Below, in pieces: positions 9,604-18,812 of a stretch of DNA of 53,114 bases. The notes under the pieces were generated by a model. It was not told the DNA's origin. It did no database searches and saw only the letters and a list, made by a program, of their open reading frames with translations. The position numbers were made by a program, and so were the translations under genes. The stretch spans positions 1 through 53,114 of the forward strand of contig NZ_NRRL01000022.1 of assembly GCF_016583645.1 (NCBI RefSeq), read 5' to 3'. How positions within the stretch are numbered: position 1 is the stretch's first letter; the number at the start of each line of letters is the position of its first letter. The stretch comes from Rhodovibrio sodomensis. GTDB lineage: Bacteria; Pseudomonadota; Alphaproteobacteria; Kiloniellales; Rhodovibrionaceae.

Positions 9604-11406
9604 CTAGCCGTCCCCGCCCGACGCGTCGGCGGCCGGGCCGTCAGCCCGGGCGTCGCCGTCGGCGCCGCGGATGCCCCAGTCCTCGACCCAGAGGGTGGTC
9701 GGGTACTGGTGGCCGGTCGGCTCCACGCCGGTCAGCCAGGGCGGCAGGACGAACGCCTGCGCCCGCCAGTAGAGCGGCAGGGCGGGCAGGTCGCGGGCGT
9801 AGATCTTGAGCAGCTCGTGCCAGAGCTGAACGCGCTTCCGGTCGTTCAGCTCGCGCTCCATTTTATCGATCAGCTCGTCGACCCGCGGGTTGGCATAGCC
9901 CTTGTAGTTCTGGCCGCCGACCTCGCCCTTCTCCGGGATCTGCTCGGAATGCAGGGTGGAGCGCGGCACGCTGCCGGGCGAGGACAGCCAGGCGAACATC
10001 GCCATGTGCTCCCACGCCCGGCCCGAGACGGTCTGGCCGAAGAACACCCGCGGCGGCTCGTTGACGATCTGCAGGTCGACGCCGATCCGCCGCCAGTCGC
10101 TCTGCAGCACCTGCTGGACCAGTTCCCGCGTGCGGTTGCCGGCGGTGGTCATGATGGTCAGGCGCAGCGGCTCCCCCTGCGCGTTGGTCCGGGTCTGGCC
10201 CGGCTCCTGGTTGGTCCAGCCGGCCGCACCGAGCAGCTTGCGGGCGCGCGCGAGGTCGTAGGGGTAGTGCTTGACCTCGTCGGTGAAGGCGGGATCGCGC
10301 GGATTGACGTTGTGCAGCGCGACCGGCTGCTTGCCGTCGAACAGCTGCTCGGAGATCGCCCGCCGGTTGGCGCCGTAGGCCAGCGCGCGGCGCACCCGCC
10401 GGTCGCCCACGATCGGGTTCTGCAGGTTGAACTCGATGTGCTCGTAAACCAGGCCCGGCTGATAGAGGTACTGGAAGCGCTCGGGATGGCGGGTCTCCAA
10501 TGCCAGCGCCTGGTCGATCGACAGGCCGGTCTCGCCCGCGATCATGTCGACCGTGCCGGACAGCAGGTTCGCCTCCATCGCCGCGGTGTTCTGGATGGCG
10601 CGCACGATGATCCGGTCGAACGCGGGCTTCTTGCCGGGCCAATGCGGGTTGCGTTCGTAGACCGCGCGCACGCCGCGCTGCACCGACACCATCTTGTACG
10701 GGCCCATGTAGAGGCCAGGGTCGGTCGGGTCGCGGTCGAACGCGTTCTGGTGGCGGTATTGCGCCGGGTCCTGCTCGAACGCCGCGCGGTCCCGGTGCCG
10801 GGGCAGGATCGGCGGGACGGTCGCGTTGTAGTCGTAGGTGACCCGGTCGATGTGCACGGTGAAGGTGCGCTGATCCACGATCTCGATGTCGCGGATGCGC
10901 TCGTAGATCTGCTGCGAGACCACGCCGGTCTTGGGATGCTTGCCGACCTGCCAGGAATGGCGGACGTCGGCGCTCGTCACCGGCTCGCCGTCGGCCCAGG
11001 ACAGGCCTTCCTTGAGGGTGTAGGTGACCGCGATCCCGGTGTCGCCGTTGGGCAGCTGCTCGCGCTCCGCCAGCCCGTTCTCCAGCGTGGGCAGTTCGGT
11101 GCACAGCATGCACCGGAGCTCCCAGTCCGGGCCGTAGGCGACCACCGGCCGGCGGCTCAGCCCGTGCAGGTAGCTCTTGGCTAGCATGGCATCCAGCATC
11201 GGATGCCAGGTCGACGGGAACTGCGAGATCGCGATCGTCAGCGTGCGCGCCGCGCCGTCGCCGGCCTTGGCGCTGGTCTCGCCGGTGCCGGTGTCGCAGG
11301 CCGCGAGCGCGAGCAGGCCAAGCGCGGCCAGGCAGCTCAGGGTGCGGGAAAGCAGGCGGCGTATGACGGGACCCTCGCGAGCTTCGGACTGATAAGCGGG
11401 CCGCAC
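9604..11406 (-). CDS. ABC transporter substrate-binding lipoprotein, family 5
   Basis: This is a family 5 extracellular solute-binding protein (SBP_bac_5) of about 600 residues. A signal peptide RRLLSRTLSCLAALGLLALAAC ends in the lipobox LAAC, so the mature protein should be lipid-anchored in the periplasm. No ATG lies in a good place. I chose GTG 11406, which leaves a 22-residue N-region; the longer reading from 11499 runs through a palindromic repeat and is unlikely. The body shows family features such as LKEGLSWADGEPVTSADVRHSW and VRRALAYGANRRAISEQLF. It is first in the operon and should set substrate choice for the two permeases; the ligand is unknown. Confidence 0.88.
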   Translation of the reverse strand: MRPAYQSEAREGPVIRRLLSRTLSCLAALGLLALAACDTGTGETSAKAGDGAARTLTIAISQFPSTWHPMLDAMLAKSYLHGLSRRPVVAYGPDWELRCMLCTELPTLENGLAEREQLPNGDTGIAVTYTLKEGLSWADGEPVTSADVRHSWQVGKHPKTGVVSQQIYERIRDIEIVDQRTFTVHIDRVTYDYNATVPPILPRHRDRAAFEQDPAQYRHQNAFDRDPTDPGLYMGPYKMVSVQRGVRAVYERNPHWPGKKPAFDRIIVRAIQNTAAMEANLLSGTVDMIAGETGLSIDQALALETRHPERFQYLYQPGLVYEHIEFNLQNPIVGDRRVRRALAYGANRRAISEQLFDGKQPVALHNVNPRDPAFTDEVKHYPYDLARARKLLGAAGWTNQEPGQTRTNAQGEPLRLTIMTTAGNRTRELVQQVLQSDWRRIGVDLQIVNEPPRVFFGQTVSGRAWEHMAMFAWLSSPGSVPRSTLHSEQIPEKGEVGGQNYKGYANPRVDELIDKMERELNDRKRVQLWHELLKIYARDLPALPLYWRAQAFVLPPWLTGVEPTGHQYPTTLWVEDWGIRGADGDARADGPAADASGGDG

Positions 11407-11479
11407 CAGCCTAACGCAGGACGGCGGACGCGTCAGGCGGTTAAGGTGCGCCGGTGCTGGCTTGGCCGCACAATACAGC

Positions 11480-11602
11480 GGCGGGTCCCCTCTCTTCACC
11501 TGGGAGGAGAGGGTCAGGGAGAGGAGGTTGCCCGCGGCATCGGAGGTCGCGCTTACCTCCTCCCCCAGCCCCTCCTCCCACGTGCAGGAGGGGGATCAGT
11601 GG
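11480..11602. repeat. Paired palindromic repeat, family 1
   Basis: Two copies in opposite orientation (about 11480-11535 and 11552-11602) lie between pyrE and the binding-protein gene. The first has CCCCTCTC...GGAGAGGG and AGGAGGTTGCC; the second begins CCTCCTCCCCCAGCCCCTCC. The paired arrangement matches the copies at 1.3, 12.4, 42.5 and 49.5 kb. Confidence 0.8.
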
Positions 11603-11632
11603 GCACTTCTCTAAGTTCCTTGGAAAGCCTCT

Positions 11633-12319
11633 TCACGTCACGTCCTCGCTGGTCTTGCCGCCGTGGGCGGCGGACCAGTCGTTGGGGGCGCGCAGGAACT
11701 GGTCGACGATGCCGATGCCGGTGGTGTCGAGGTAGGCGTCCGCCTCCGCGACCGCGAGCGCGTCCCACCAGGTGGCGAGCGCGTGCAGCTGAACGCCGCG
11801 CTTTTCGAGTTGCGCGATGCCCTCGGGGAAGATGCCGTAGTGAAAGATCACGAAGGTGTGGCGGACCTGCGCGCCGGCGGTCTCCAGCGCGTCGACGAAG
11901 TTCAGCTTGGAGCCGCCGTCGGTCGCCAGGTCCTCGACCAGCAGCACGCGCGCGCCCGCCGCCAGGTCGCCCTCGATCTGGGCGTTGCGGCCGAAGCCCT
12001 TGGGCTTCTTGCGGACGTAGACCATCGGCAGACCCAGCCGGTCGGCCAGCCAGGCGGCGAACGGGATGCCCGCGGTCTCGCCGCCGGCGACCGCGTCGAA
12101 CGCCTCGTAGCCGGCGGCCTGGCCGACCTGCTCGACCGCCATCTGCATCAGTTTCTCCCGCGCGCGCGGGTAGGAGATGATCTTGCGGCAGTCGACGTAG
12201 ACCGGCGACTTGCGGCCGCTGGTGAAGGTGAACGGCGCCTCGGGCCGGAACAGCACCGCGCCGATCTCCATCAGGATGCGCGCGGTGGTGCGGGCGGTCT
12301 CGGTCGGCGCGTGCGGCAT
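11633..12319 (-). CDS. pyrE: Orotate phosphoribosyltransferase
   Basis: The 228-residue protein starts at ATG 12319 ([10 protein letters not shown]); longer in-frame reading upstream is antisense noise across repeats and thiM. It converts orotate and PRPP to OMP in de novo pyrimidine synthesis. The PRPP-binding loop is [15 protein letters not shown] at about residues 128-142, with the two acidic residues E and D. The phosphate-contact region [18 protein letters not shown] near residue 30 and the Lys-rich flexible segment [11 protein letters not shown] are typical. It stands alone here, with palindromic repeats on both sides, and no other pyrimidine gene is nearby. Confidence 0.93.
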   Translation of the reverse strand: MPHAPTETARTTARILMEIGAVLFRPEAPFTFTSGRKSPVYVDCRKIISYPRAREKLMQMAVEQVGQAAGYEAFDAVAGGETAGIPFAAWLADRLGLPMVYVRKKPKGFGRNAQIEGDLAAGARVLLVEDLATDGGSKLNFVDALETAGAQVRHTFVIFHYGIFPEGIAQLEKRGVQLHALATWWDALAVAEADAYLDTTGIGIVDQFLRAPNDWSAAHGGKTSEDVT

Positions 12320-12357
12320 CGCGGGCTCCCGGGCAATCGGCGAGGGGGCAGGGCGCG

Positions 12358-12496
12358 AGTGGCGGGCTCCCTCCCGTTCGCTCGAAGGGGAGGGACCGGC
12401 TGGGGTAGGTCTGCACGGCCTTCGTGCCGCGAAGGTTCCGCTTACCACCTCACCCTGTCCCTCTCCTGCCAGTGGAGCAGAGGGGACCCGCCGCTG
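12358..12496. repeat. Paired palindromic repeat, family 1; gap between pyrE and thiM
   Basis: The 381-base gap 12320-12700 between divergent pyrE and thiM holds two family 1 copies in opposite orientation (about 12358-12412 and 12443-12496). The rest is GC-rich and unremarkable. I looked for a TPP riboswitch (CTGAGA plus the ACCTGATCTGG core) ahead of thiM and saw none. Confidence 0.75.
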
Positions 12497-12700
12497 CGCT
12501 CTGCCGATCATGCAAACGGTCGGCTTGCGGCGTGATAGCCCGCCGGCCCTGGCGGGCGCAACGGGCGGCGGCTTGACCGCGCGGCCTGCTGTGCCATGGT
12601 CCGGTCGCGCCCGACCCCGGGTTGATGATCCGCCGGCGCCGACCGTGCCGGCCTGCGGCGCGAACGACGTCGACAAAACCGCGAGAGGCAGACGACCCCC

Positions 12701-13507
12701 ATGAGCGAGCCCACCCCGCGCGTTTCCGACACGCTGGCCGAGGTGCGCACCCGCAACCCGCTGGTGCATTCGATCACCAATCTGGTCGCCATGGACCTGG
12801 GTGCGAACGTCCTGCTCGCGGTCGGCGCGTCGCCGGTGATGGCGCACGCGCGCGAGGAGATCGACGAGATCGTGTCGGTGGTGTCCGCGCTGGTGGTCAA
12901 CATCGGCACGCTGGACGCCGGCTGGGTCGACTCCATGGAGCAGGCCGCCGCCAAGGCCGGCGAGGTCGGGACCCCCTGGGTGCTCGACCCCGTGGGCGTG
13001 GGCGCCACAAGCTACCGCAACGAGGTCGCCGCGCGCCTGACCGCGCTGCAGCCCGCCGTGATCCGCGGCAACGGCTCGGAGATCGTGGCGCTCGCCGGCG
13101 CGGCCAAGGTCGGCGGCACGCGCGGGGTCGATTCCGCGATCGAGTCGGCGGAGGCCCTGGACGCCGCGCGCGACCTGGCGCAGGCCAGCCAGGCCGTGGT
13201 GGCGGTGACCGGGTCGGTCGACTACGTCACCGACGGCACCCGGGTGATCGCGGTCGCCAACGGCGTGCCGGAAATGGCGCAGGTGACCGCGATGGGCTGC
13301 GCGCTTTCGGGCCTGGTCGGCGCGTGTATCGGGATCGGCGCGGACACGCTGCGGTCGACCGCGCACGCGCTCGCGGTCTACGGCGTCGCCGGCGAACTCG
13401 CCGCGCAGCACGCCCACGGCCCGGGCAGCCTGCGCATGCGCATGCTGGACGCGTTGACCCAGCTGGACAGCGAAACCCTGAACGAAATGGCGAGTATCGA
13501 CCAATGA
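12701..13507 (+). CDS. thiM: Hydroxyethylthiazole kinase
   Basis: The 268-residue protein phosphorylates 4-methyl-5-hydroxyethylthiazole, a thiamine salvage step. Family features are [30 protein letters not shown] at the N-terminus, the [10 protein letters not shown] substrate and phosphate region near residue 94, and the C-terminal anion-hole segment [14 protein letters not shown] with the conserved Cys at position 200. The ATG at 12701 is the natural family start. The stop overlaps thiE by four bases (ATGA), so the two are coupled. Thiamine regulation cannot be shown: no TPP riboswitch is visible. Confidence 0.95.
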   Translation: MSEPTPRVSDTLAEVRTRNPLVHSITNLVAMDLGANVLLAVGASPVMAHAREEIDEIVSVVSALVVNIGTLDAGWVDSMEQAAAKAGEVGTPWVLDPVGVGATSYRNEVAARLTALQPAVIRGNGSEIVALAGAAKVGGTRGVDSAIESAEALDAARDLAQASQAVVAVTGSVDYVTDGTRVIAVANGVPEMAQVTAMGCALSGLVGACIGIGADTLRSTAHALAVYGVAGELAAQHAHGPGSLRMRMLDALTQLDSETLNEMASIDQ

Positions 13508-14136
13508 GCCGCACGCTGCCCGACCTTAGCCTCTACCTCGTCCTGGGTGCGGCCGACACCGGCAAGCGGCCGTTCGAGGAGGTCGTGCTGGCCGCGATCG
13601 AGGGCGGGGTCACGATGGTGCAGCTGCGCGACAAGCAGGCCACGACGCGCGTGCTGCTGGAGCACGCGCTGCGGCTGAAGGCGCTGTTGGAGCCGCGCGG
13701 CGTGCCGCTGATCGTCAACGACCGGATCGACGTGGCGCTGGCCGCCGGCGCGGCCGGGGTGCACCTGGGCCAGGACGACATGCCGCCCGCGCTCGCCCGC
13801 CGGCTGGTCGGCGCGGACATGCTGATCGGCCTGTCCGTCTCCGACCGGGTCGAGGCCGACACCGCCGATCCCGAGACGGTCGATTACATCGGCATCGGCA
13901 GCGTGTTTCCGACCGGCACCAAGGCCGACGCGGGCACCGCGATCGGCCCTGCGTTCGCGGCCGAGCTGCGCCAGTTGGTCGACCTGCCGTCGGTCGCGAT
14001 CGGCGGCCTCAACGCCAGCAACGCCGGGCAGCTGCGCGGCAGCGGCATCGAAGGCCTCGCCGTCGTCTCCGCGATCTGTGCGGCCGCCGACCCAGCCCAA
14101 GCCGCCCGCGAGTTGCGGCAGACGTATTTCGGGTAA
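13504..14136 (+). CDS. thiE: Thiamine-phosphate synthase
   Basis: The 210-residue protein starts at the ATG in the ATGA overlap with thiM ([13 protein letters not shown]). It joins HMP-PP and thiazole phosphate to give thiamine phosphate, the step after ThiM. TIM-barrel signatures are present in order: [12 protein letters not shown] near residue 30 (diphosphate contacts), [26 protein letters not shown] around 76-101, [13 protein letters not shown] near 130, and [10 protein letters not shown] near 163. Together with ThiM it forms a salvage module. HMP kinase/ThiD is not in the window. Confidence 0.95.
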   Translation: MSRTLPDLSLYLVLGAADTGKRPFEEVVLAAIEGGVTMVQLRDKQATTRVLLEHALRLKALLEPRGVPLIVNDRIDVALAAGAAGVHLGQDDMPPALARRLVGADMLIGLSVSDRVEADTADPETVDYIGIGSVFPTGTKADAGTAIGPAFAAELRQLVDLPSVAIGGLNASNAGQLRGSGIEGLAVVSAICAAADPAQAARELRQTYFG

Positions 14137-14227
14137 TTATCCTGCGGTTGCAGGGCGCCCGCGGCGGGTCGGTCGCCCCTCCTTCACTGGAAAGGACATT
14201 TGCACACCTCGCCGGGCGCCCGTTTGG

Positions 14228-14350
14228 CGTCCTTCGACACGGACACCTTCGGTGTCCTGCTCAGGATGAAGGTTTAGGTTTTTCAACCAGATATATGCCG
14301 CTCCATGCTGAGTAGCCGGCCGCAGGCCGGCGTGTCGAAGCACGCCACAC
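14228..14350. repeat. Palindromic intergenic repeat, family 3
   Basis: The 295-base gap after thiE holds GTGTCGAAG/CTTCGACAC-type ends bracketing GCTCAGGATGAAGG and an AT-rich centre, with a small GCCGGCCGCAGGCCGGC hairpin. Similar pieces occur at 47.45-47.59 kb and 49.63-49.69 kb. The CATCCTGAG...GTCGAAGG style resembles intergenic repeats common in alphaproteobacteria. No gene was seen in the gap. Confidence 0.6.
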
Positions 14351-14431
14351 GGCGGCTCCTGCCTGTGTGCAAATTTCTCTCCGACGCGGCAGTAGGTACC
14401 CTCCGCCACGCGGTGCAAACCGCGCGGAAAC

Positions 14432-15466
14432 CTATGCCGGCTTGTCGAACACCATCACCTTGGACAGGAAGGCGGGCAGGGTGCCGCGGTAGGTCAGGCC
14501 GGCCGCGCGGGCTGGCGGGATCAGCGAGCGGTCGATGTAGTCGGCGTAGTACGGCTCGTGGAAGGCGTGCGGGAAGCGCTCCAGCAGGCTGTCGTAGAAC
14601 GGCCGGTCGCCGCGCTGCAGGCTGTCGACCAGGATCGCCCGGCCGCCCGGCTTGAGCACGCGCGCGAACTCCCGGAGGACCTGGGTGCGCACCGTGGCCG
14701 GCAGTTCGTGGAACAGGTAGATGCAGGTGACCAGGTCCCGGCTGGCGTCGGCCACCGGCAGGTCCTCCGCTTGACCCTGCAGCAGCTCCGCCCCGCCGAA
14801 ACGCCGCAAGCGCCGCCCGGCTTCGGCCAGGTAGTTCGGGCTGAGGTCCACGCCGGTCACGTCGATCCGTGGGTAGCTTTGCCGGACGAAGGTCAGGAAC
14901 TGCCCGGTGCCGGTCGCGACGTCGAGCAGCTTGAGCGCGCGGCCGCGCTCTCGAACCACCTCGGCGAGCGGCACGAACGCCTGCCGGCGCATCGCGTCGG
15001 CGGCCCCGCCGAACAGCACCTCGACCTGGTAGTCGTAGAGCTTGGCGCTGTGGTCGGACAGCCAGCCGTCCGACTGGTAGTGGAAGTTCTGCAGGTAGTA
15101 GTCCGGCATCGCGACCGGGCTGTCGGCCGGTTCGGGCACGCTGTCGGCCTCGCCGGTCTGGCGGCGTTCGGTCACCCGCGGCAGATCGTCGAAGAAGCGC
15201 CGGGCGCCCAGCAGCATCCGGTCGGGCCGCTGCAGCATGTCGTGCGGCATGCGGTACAGCCCGGCTTCGATGTTGCGCAGGTCGCGGGCGAAGATCTCCC
15301 GGATGTCGCGCAGGATGTCGCCCACGCCCGGCACGCGCCCGCCCTGGACCGGCGGGACTTTGTACGTCGGGCTGATCCGCGCGGCGAACAGGTACTGGCT
15401 GAAGTACCAGCCGACCCGCGCGGTCTGGCTGGCGGCAAAGGCGCCGCGGGCGAATGCGTTGGCCAT
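14432..15466 (-). CDS. Class I SAM-dependent methyltransferase
   Basis: The 344-residue protein starts at ATG 15466 with a good GAGGAG site; the upstream in-frame ATG is rejected because it would add 58 unrelated residues. The N-terminal 150 residues are unlike the common domain and include QNFHYQSDGWLSDHSAKLYDYQVEVLFGGAADAMRR split over about 130-165. A Rossmann methyltransferase domain follows, with motif I LLDVATGTGQFL, VTGVDLSPNYLAEA and the post-motif FARVLKPGGRAILVDS. This long-N-terminus form is typical of lipid- or quinone-methyltransferase relatives, but the substrate is unknown. It appears to be monocistronic. Confidence 0.88.
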   Translation of the reverse strand: MANAFARGAFAASQTARVGWYFSQYLFAARISPTYKVPPVQGGRVPGVGDILRDIREIFARDLRNIEAGLYRMPHDMLQRPDRMLLGARRFFDDLPRVTERRQTGEADSVPEPADSPVAMPDYYLQNFHYQSDGWLSDHSAKLYDYQVEVLFGGAADAMRRQAFVPLAEVVRERGRALKLLDVATGTGQFLTFVRQSYPRIDVTGVDLSPNYLAEAGRRLRRFGGAELLQGQAEDLPVADASRDLVTCIYLFHELPATVRTQVLREFARVLKPGGRAILVDSLQRGDRPFYDSLLERFPHAFHEPYYADYIDRSLIPPARAAGLTYRGTLPAFLSKVMVFDKPA

Positions 15467-15736
15467 GGCGTCGGCTCCTCTTGTCTCCAAAAAAGGCCGG
15501 ACGCGGCGATGGTGCGCCGGCGCACTTCCCTCAGGCCATGATAATAGCGACGGCGACCGGTCCGGCCAGCGCGGCCGTCCCGCGCCGGCGTGTCGCAGGG
15601 CGGCCGGCCCGCCGGTGCGCAGCTTCGCCTGCCTGGACATCCGGGCGACCGCGAAAAACCAGGAGCGAATGGCGGGGCAGGCGGCGCAGAAGATGGTCCA
15701 CGGGCCCTTTCTGGCCGCGCCCGTCTATCGACCGAG

Positions 15737-16501
15737 CTAGGCCGCCCGCGCGACCAGCAGCAGCGACAGCGCATCCGCATCGGGGACCGGCGGGTCCGTG
15801 TCGGCCTTGAGGCCGGCTTCGGCGAGCGCCGAGTCCCAGGCGGGGCGCGAGCGGGCGTACCACCGCATCGGGACCCAGCCGCCGCCCAGACCGCCGCCCA
15901 GCCCGCCGCTAAAGCCGGCGAAATCCTCCGTCCGCCACCCCTCCGCGCCGGGCGCGCAGGGCGGCAGGGTCTGGATCACCAAGGCGCCGCCGGGCGCCAA
16001 CAGGCCGCGGGCGGCTTGCAGGGTGCGGCCGACCTGGCGGTCGAACAGGGCGTAGTTGAACACGACCGCGTCCAGCGGGTCGGCCAGCCGCTCGGCCAGC
16101 ACCGGATCGCGGCGCCAGGCCCCCGCGGCAAGCGCGTCGTAGGTCAGATGGTGGTAGCTGCCGACTGGGTCGGCGGCCCGGGCCGCCGCGACGAGCGCCG
16201 GCGCGCCGTCCACGCCGATCGTCCGGCAGGCGGGCAGAAACTGGCGCAGCGCGCGGATCAGCCAGCCTTCGCCGCAGCCCGCGTCCAACAGGCGGCCGGG
16301 GGCGAGCCGGGCGAGCGTGTCGAGCAGCGCCGCGTCGGTCCCGGCGGTGCGGCTGGCGATCCGCCGTTCCCGCACCGCCCGGGTCCAGGCCCGCGCGTTG
16401 GCGTCCCACAGGCGCGGCCCGAGCTCGCCGCCGACATCCGCGCCGTCCCCGTCGCCGGGATCGGGGCGGCCGCCGGGCGGACCCGTTACGTCGCGCGTCA
16501 T
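15737..16501 (-). CDS. Class I SAM-dependent methyltransferase
   Basis: The 254-residue protein starts at ATG 16501. Its first 30 residues are low-complexity Gly/Pro/Asp. Motif I is LLDAGCGEGWLIRAL at about residues 71-85, followed by IGVDGAPALVAAAR and the later LLAPGGALVIQT. The insert FSGGLGGGLGGGWVPMRW is an unusual Gly-rich loop near the region that usually contacts substrate. Biotin-precursor and ubiquinone methyltransferases share this fold, and nothing here allows a choice. The 270-base gap to the preceding methyltransferase holds nothing recognised. Confidence 0.85.
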   Translation of the reverse strand: MTRDVTGPPGGRPDPGDGDGADVGGELGPRLWDANARAWTRAVRERRIASRTAGTDAALLDTLARLAPGRLLDAGCGEGWLIRALRQFLPACRTIGVDGAPALVAAARAADPVGSYHHLTYDALAAGAWRRDPVLAERLADPLDAVVFNYALFDRQVGRTLQAARGLLAPGGALVIQTLPPCAPGAEGWRTEDFAGFSGGLGGGLGGGWVPMRWYARSRPAWDSALAEAGLKADTDPPVPDADALSLLLVARAA

Positions 16502-16740
16502 CGCGGGAACCCTCCGGGCCGTGGCTGCTCAAGGGCACGAGTGTCGACCGCTTTGACGGCGTTGCCAAGCCGGAAAACCGCCGGTTGACCCTGGGAGACC
16601 GGCAGCGGAGCGCGACCGCGCCGGGCCGGCGAAGTCGGTTGATCGTGTGCGGCGTGTCGGCCTATCGTTCAAGCCAGGATCCGGGCGGCGGCATGCCAGC
16701 CCGGCCGCCCACGGGAGCCGATAAAACGGGGAGGGACGCC

Positions 16741-17205
16741 GTGGCTTACTGGACCGGTCTCGTACTGGCGGCGATCGCGGTTGCGTTCCTGGTCACCGGC
16801 TGGCGCCGGCGTCAAGCGGTGCGCGCGGAGCGGGTGGCGCTCGGCTACGCGCCCGGGGACGACACGCCGCAGCGCCGCAACCCCTATTCCTCGATCACCG
16901 TCCTGGGCGATGCGATGCCGCCGATCATCGCGGTCGCGCTCGGCTTCGTCGGCATCAAGGCGGTATTCTTCTACGCCGCGCTGGGGGGCGGCATCTTCAC
17001 GGTGGTGGACCTCGCCGGCTTCCTAGCCCTGCTGGGCGGCTACGGCGCCTGGATGTGGTGGCACAGCCGCTACCGCTTCGCCGAGCCGGGCGTCACCGCG
17101 CAGCCGGCCGCTCCGGAGACGACCTCGGGTGAACCCGAGCCGGCCGAAGCCACGTCCCCAAGCGACGCGGCGGACGGCGCGCCCGGCCGGCGCCGCGCGG
17201 CCTGA
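16741..17205 (+). CDS. Small membrane protein of unknown function
   Basis: The 154-residue protein most likely starts at GTG 16741, preceded by GGGGAGGGACGCC; the upstream in-frame ATG would add an Arg/Gly-rich segment with no features. The first helix (about 4-20) is followed by a basic cytoplasmic-like segment (WRRRQAVRAERV), then two further hydrophobic stretches (AMPPIIAVALGFVGIKAVFFY and a Gly-rich helix around 82-105). The last 45 residues are acidic, Pro/Ala-rich and likely disordered. I do not recognise the family. The next small membrane gene starts 29 bases downstream. Confidence 0.65.
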   Translation: MAYWTGLVLAAIAVAFLVTGWRRRQAVRAERVALGYAPGDDTPQRRNPYSSITVLGDAMPPIIAVALGFVGIKAVFFYAALGGGIFTVVDLAGFLALLGGYGAWMWWHSRYRFAEPGVTAQPAAPETTSGEPEPAEATSPSDAADGAPGRRRAA

Positions 17206-17233
17206 ACCGCGCTGCTGGACGCGGTCCGCGCGC

Positions 17234-17377
17234 ATGTCGTCCACCTTCGGCATCCTGTTCGAGCTGCTGTTCTCCGGCGCGGCGCTGGCGTTCGGGGTCT
17301 GGCAGTTGATCTCCGTGCGCCGCGCCCAGCGGGAGGATGCGCGCCAGGACCGCGACGCCGGCGCGTCCGCGCCGTAG
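17234..17377 (+). CDS. Single-helix small membrane protein
   Basis: The 47-residue reading has one clear hydrophobic helix (FGILFELLFSGAALAFGVW) followed by a positive segment SVRRAQREDARQDRD and a short tail. This is the layout of a small inner-membrane protein with its C-terminus inside. It lies 29 bases after the previous membrane gene and 78 bases before the MetX-like gene on the same strand. No strong ribosome-binding site is visible. Function is unknown, and it could be chance, but the charge pattern favours a real gene. Confidence 0.5.
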   Translation: MSSTFGILFELLFSGAALAFGVWQLISVRRAQREDARQDRDAGASAP

Positions 17378-17455
17378 CCGCGGCGTCCCAGGTACGAGAA
17401 TCCCGCGTGACCGGCGGTGCCGGCGCGCCGAACCAGCCTTGAAGGAGTTGCATCG

Positions 17456-18667
17456 ATGGTCCGTATCGTCCGCGCCGTGCGCGCCTGCGCCGCCGCGGCT
17501 GCGCTGGCCGTAGCCGTGTCCGCCACCGGCCCGGCGGCCGCCTACGAGCCGATCGTGGAGAAGAAGACCTTCACGATGGACAGCTACACCACGATCAACG
17601 GGGAGACGATCCGCGAGCTGAAGGTCGGCTGGGAAGCTTACGGCACCCTCAATCAGGCCCGCGATAACGTGATCCTGATTGCGCACTTCTTCTCCGGCAC
17701 GAGCCATGCCGCCGGGCGCTACAGCCAGGACGGTGCGCGCGGCTACTGGGACAGCATCATCGGCAGCGGCAAGCCGATCGACACCGACAAGTACTACGTG
17801 ATTTCGGTGGATTCGCTGGTGAACCTGAACACCGGCAGCGAGCACGTGGTCACCACCGGGCCGGCCAGCACCAATCCGGAGACCGGCGAGCCGTACGGCA
17901 TGGACTTCCCGATCGTCGAAATCGGCGATTTCGTGCGGGTGCAGAAGCGCCTGCTGGCGAACCTCGGGATCGATCGGCTGCACGCCGTGATGGGCGCCTC
18001 GATGGGCGCGCTGCAGGCCTACGACTGGGCCAGCCGCTATCCCGACGCGGTGGACCGGGTAATCCCGGTGATCGGCAGCGGCTTCGCCGACCCGTTCCTG
18101 ATCGGCTGGCTCGACGTCTGGGCGCAGCCGATCCGCCTGGATCCCAATTGGAACGGCGGCGACTATTACGGCGGCGAACGGCCCAAGGCCGGTCTCGCGG
18201 CGGCGCTCAAGACGGTGACGCTGCACGCCCAGAGCTGGCCGTGGGCGCAGCAGGCGTTCGGGCGCACGTGGGCCAACGAGGACGCTGATCCGGCCAAGTC
18301 GTTCGACAACAGCTACGCGGTCGAGGCGACGCTGGACAAGGTCGCGAAAGACCGCGCCGCGACCGCCGATGCCAACCACTTCCTGTATCTCGTCAAGGCG
18401 AACCAGTTGTTCGTCGCCGGCAGCAAGGACACCCCCGAGGCCGGCCTGAAGGCGATCGACGCGCCGACGCTGATGCTGCAGGCGGAGGGCGATCTGGTGT
18501 TCTTCCCCGGGCTTGCCGATCAGACGCAGCGGATGATCGAAAGCGACGGCACACCGGTCGAGCGCGCCCGCATCCCGGGCGACCGCGGCCATCTGAACGG
18601 GGTTCTCAACATCCAGAGCCAGGGCGACAAGATCCGGGCATTTCTGGACCGGAAGGTCGGGGAGTAG
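17456..18667 (+). CDS. Exported MetX-like alpha/beta hydrolase (E22-type putative esterase)
   Basis: The 403-residue protein starts at ATG 17456 behind GAAGGAG. Residues 1-30 form a signal peptide ending AAA-YEP, so the enzyme should be periplasmic. The body follows the homoserine O-acetyltransferase fold: the nucleophile elbow GASMGALQ with Ser182, the acid in AEGDLVFFP near residue 345, and the His in GDRGHLNG near 379. True MetX acts in the cytoplasm on acetyl-CoA, so an exported copy more likely hydrolyses an ester; such proteins are sometimes annotated as MetX-like putative esterases. The substrate is unknown. A strong terminator follows. Confidence 0.85.
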   Translation: MVRIVRAVRACAAAAALAVAVSATGPAAAYEPIVEKKTFTMDSYTTINGETIRELKVGWEAYGTLNQARDNVILIAHFFSGTSHAAGRYSQDGARGYWDSIIGSGKPIDTDKYYVISVDSLVNLNTGSEHVVTTGPASTNPETGEPYGMDFPIVEIGDFVRVQKRLLANLGIDRLHAVMGASMGALQAYDWASRYPDAVDRVIPVIGSGFADPFLIGWLDVWAQPIRLDPNWNGGDYYGGERPKAGLAAALKTVTLHAQSWPWAQQAFGRTWANEDADPAKSFDNSYAVEATLDKVAKDRAATADANHFLYLVKANQLFVAGSKDTPEAGLKAIDAPTLMLQAEGDLVFFPGLADQTQRMIESDGTPVERARIPGDRGHLNGVLNIQSQGDKIRAFLDRKVGE

Positions 18668-18747
18668 AGCAAGCCCGAGGCAAGCCGAAGGCGGCTTTCG
18701 TCGTGAGTTTCAACTTCCCTCCCCGGCCGCGGTCGCCCGGACGAACA

Positions 18748-18784
18748 CGGGGCGGCACCGCCCCCGTCGGTGCCGCCCCGTTTT
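18748..18784 (+). terminator. Intrinsic terminator, convergent with the riboswitch gene
   Basis: A perfect 13-bp stem (CGGGGCGGCACCG and its complement) with a 7-base loop is followed by TTTT. It ends plus-strand transcription from the MetX-like gene. The same hairpin lies 33 bases past the stop of the convergent minus-strand gene but lacks a T-run in that direction. Confidence 0.9.
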
Positions 18785-18812
18785 GCCGGCGGAAATATCA
18801 AGCGCCGGCGCG

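Noticed and set aside
9604..11499. Longer binding-protein reading from ATG 11499
   Set aside because: It would put the lipoprotein signal 50 residues inside the protein and run through a palindromic repeat.
12540..12700. TPP riboswitch before thiM
   Set aside because: Neither the CTGAGA box nor the ACCTGATCTGG core could be found; the leader is plain GC-rich sequence.
11633..13504. 623-codon minus-strand frame
   Set aside because: Only the last 228 codons are pyrE; the rest is antisense to thiM and crosses repeats.
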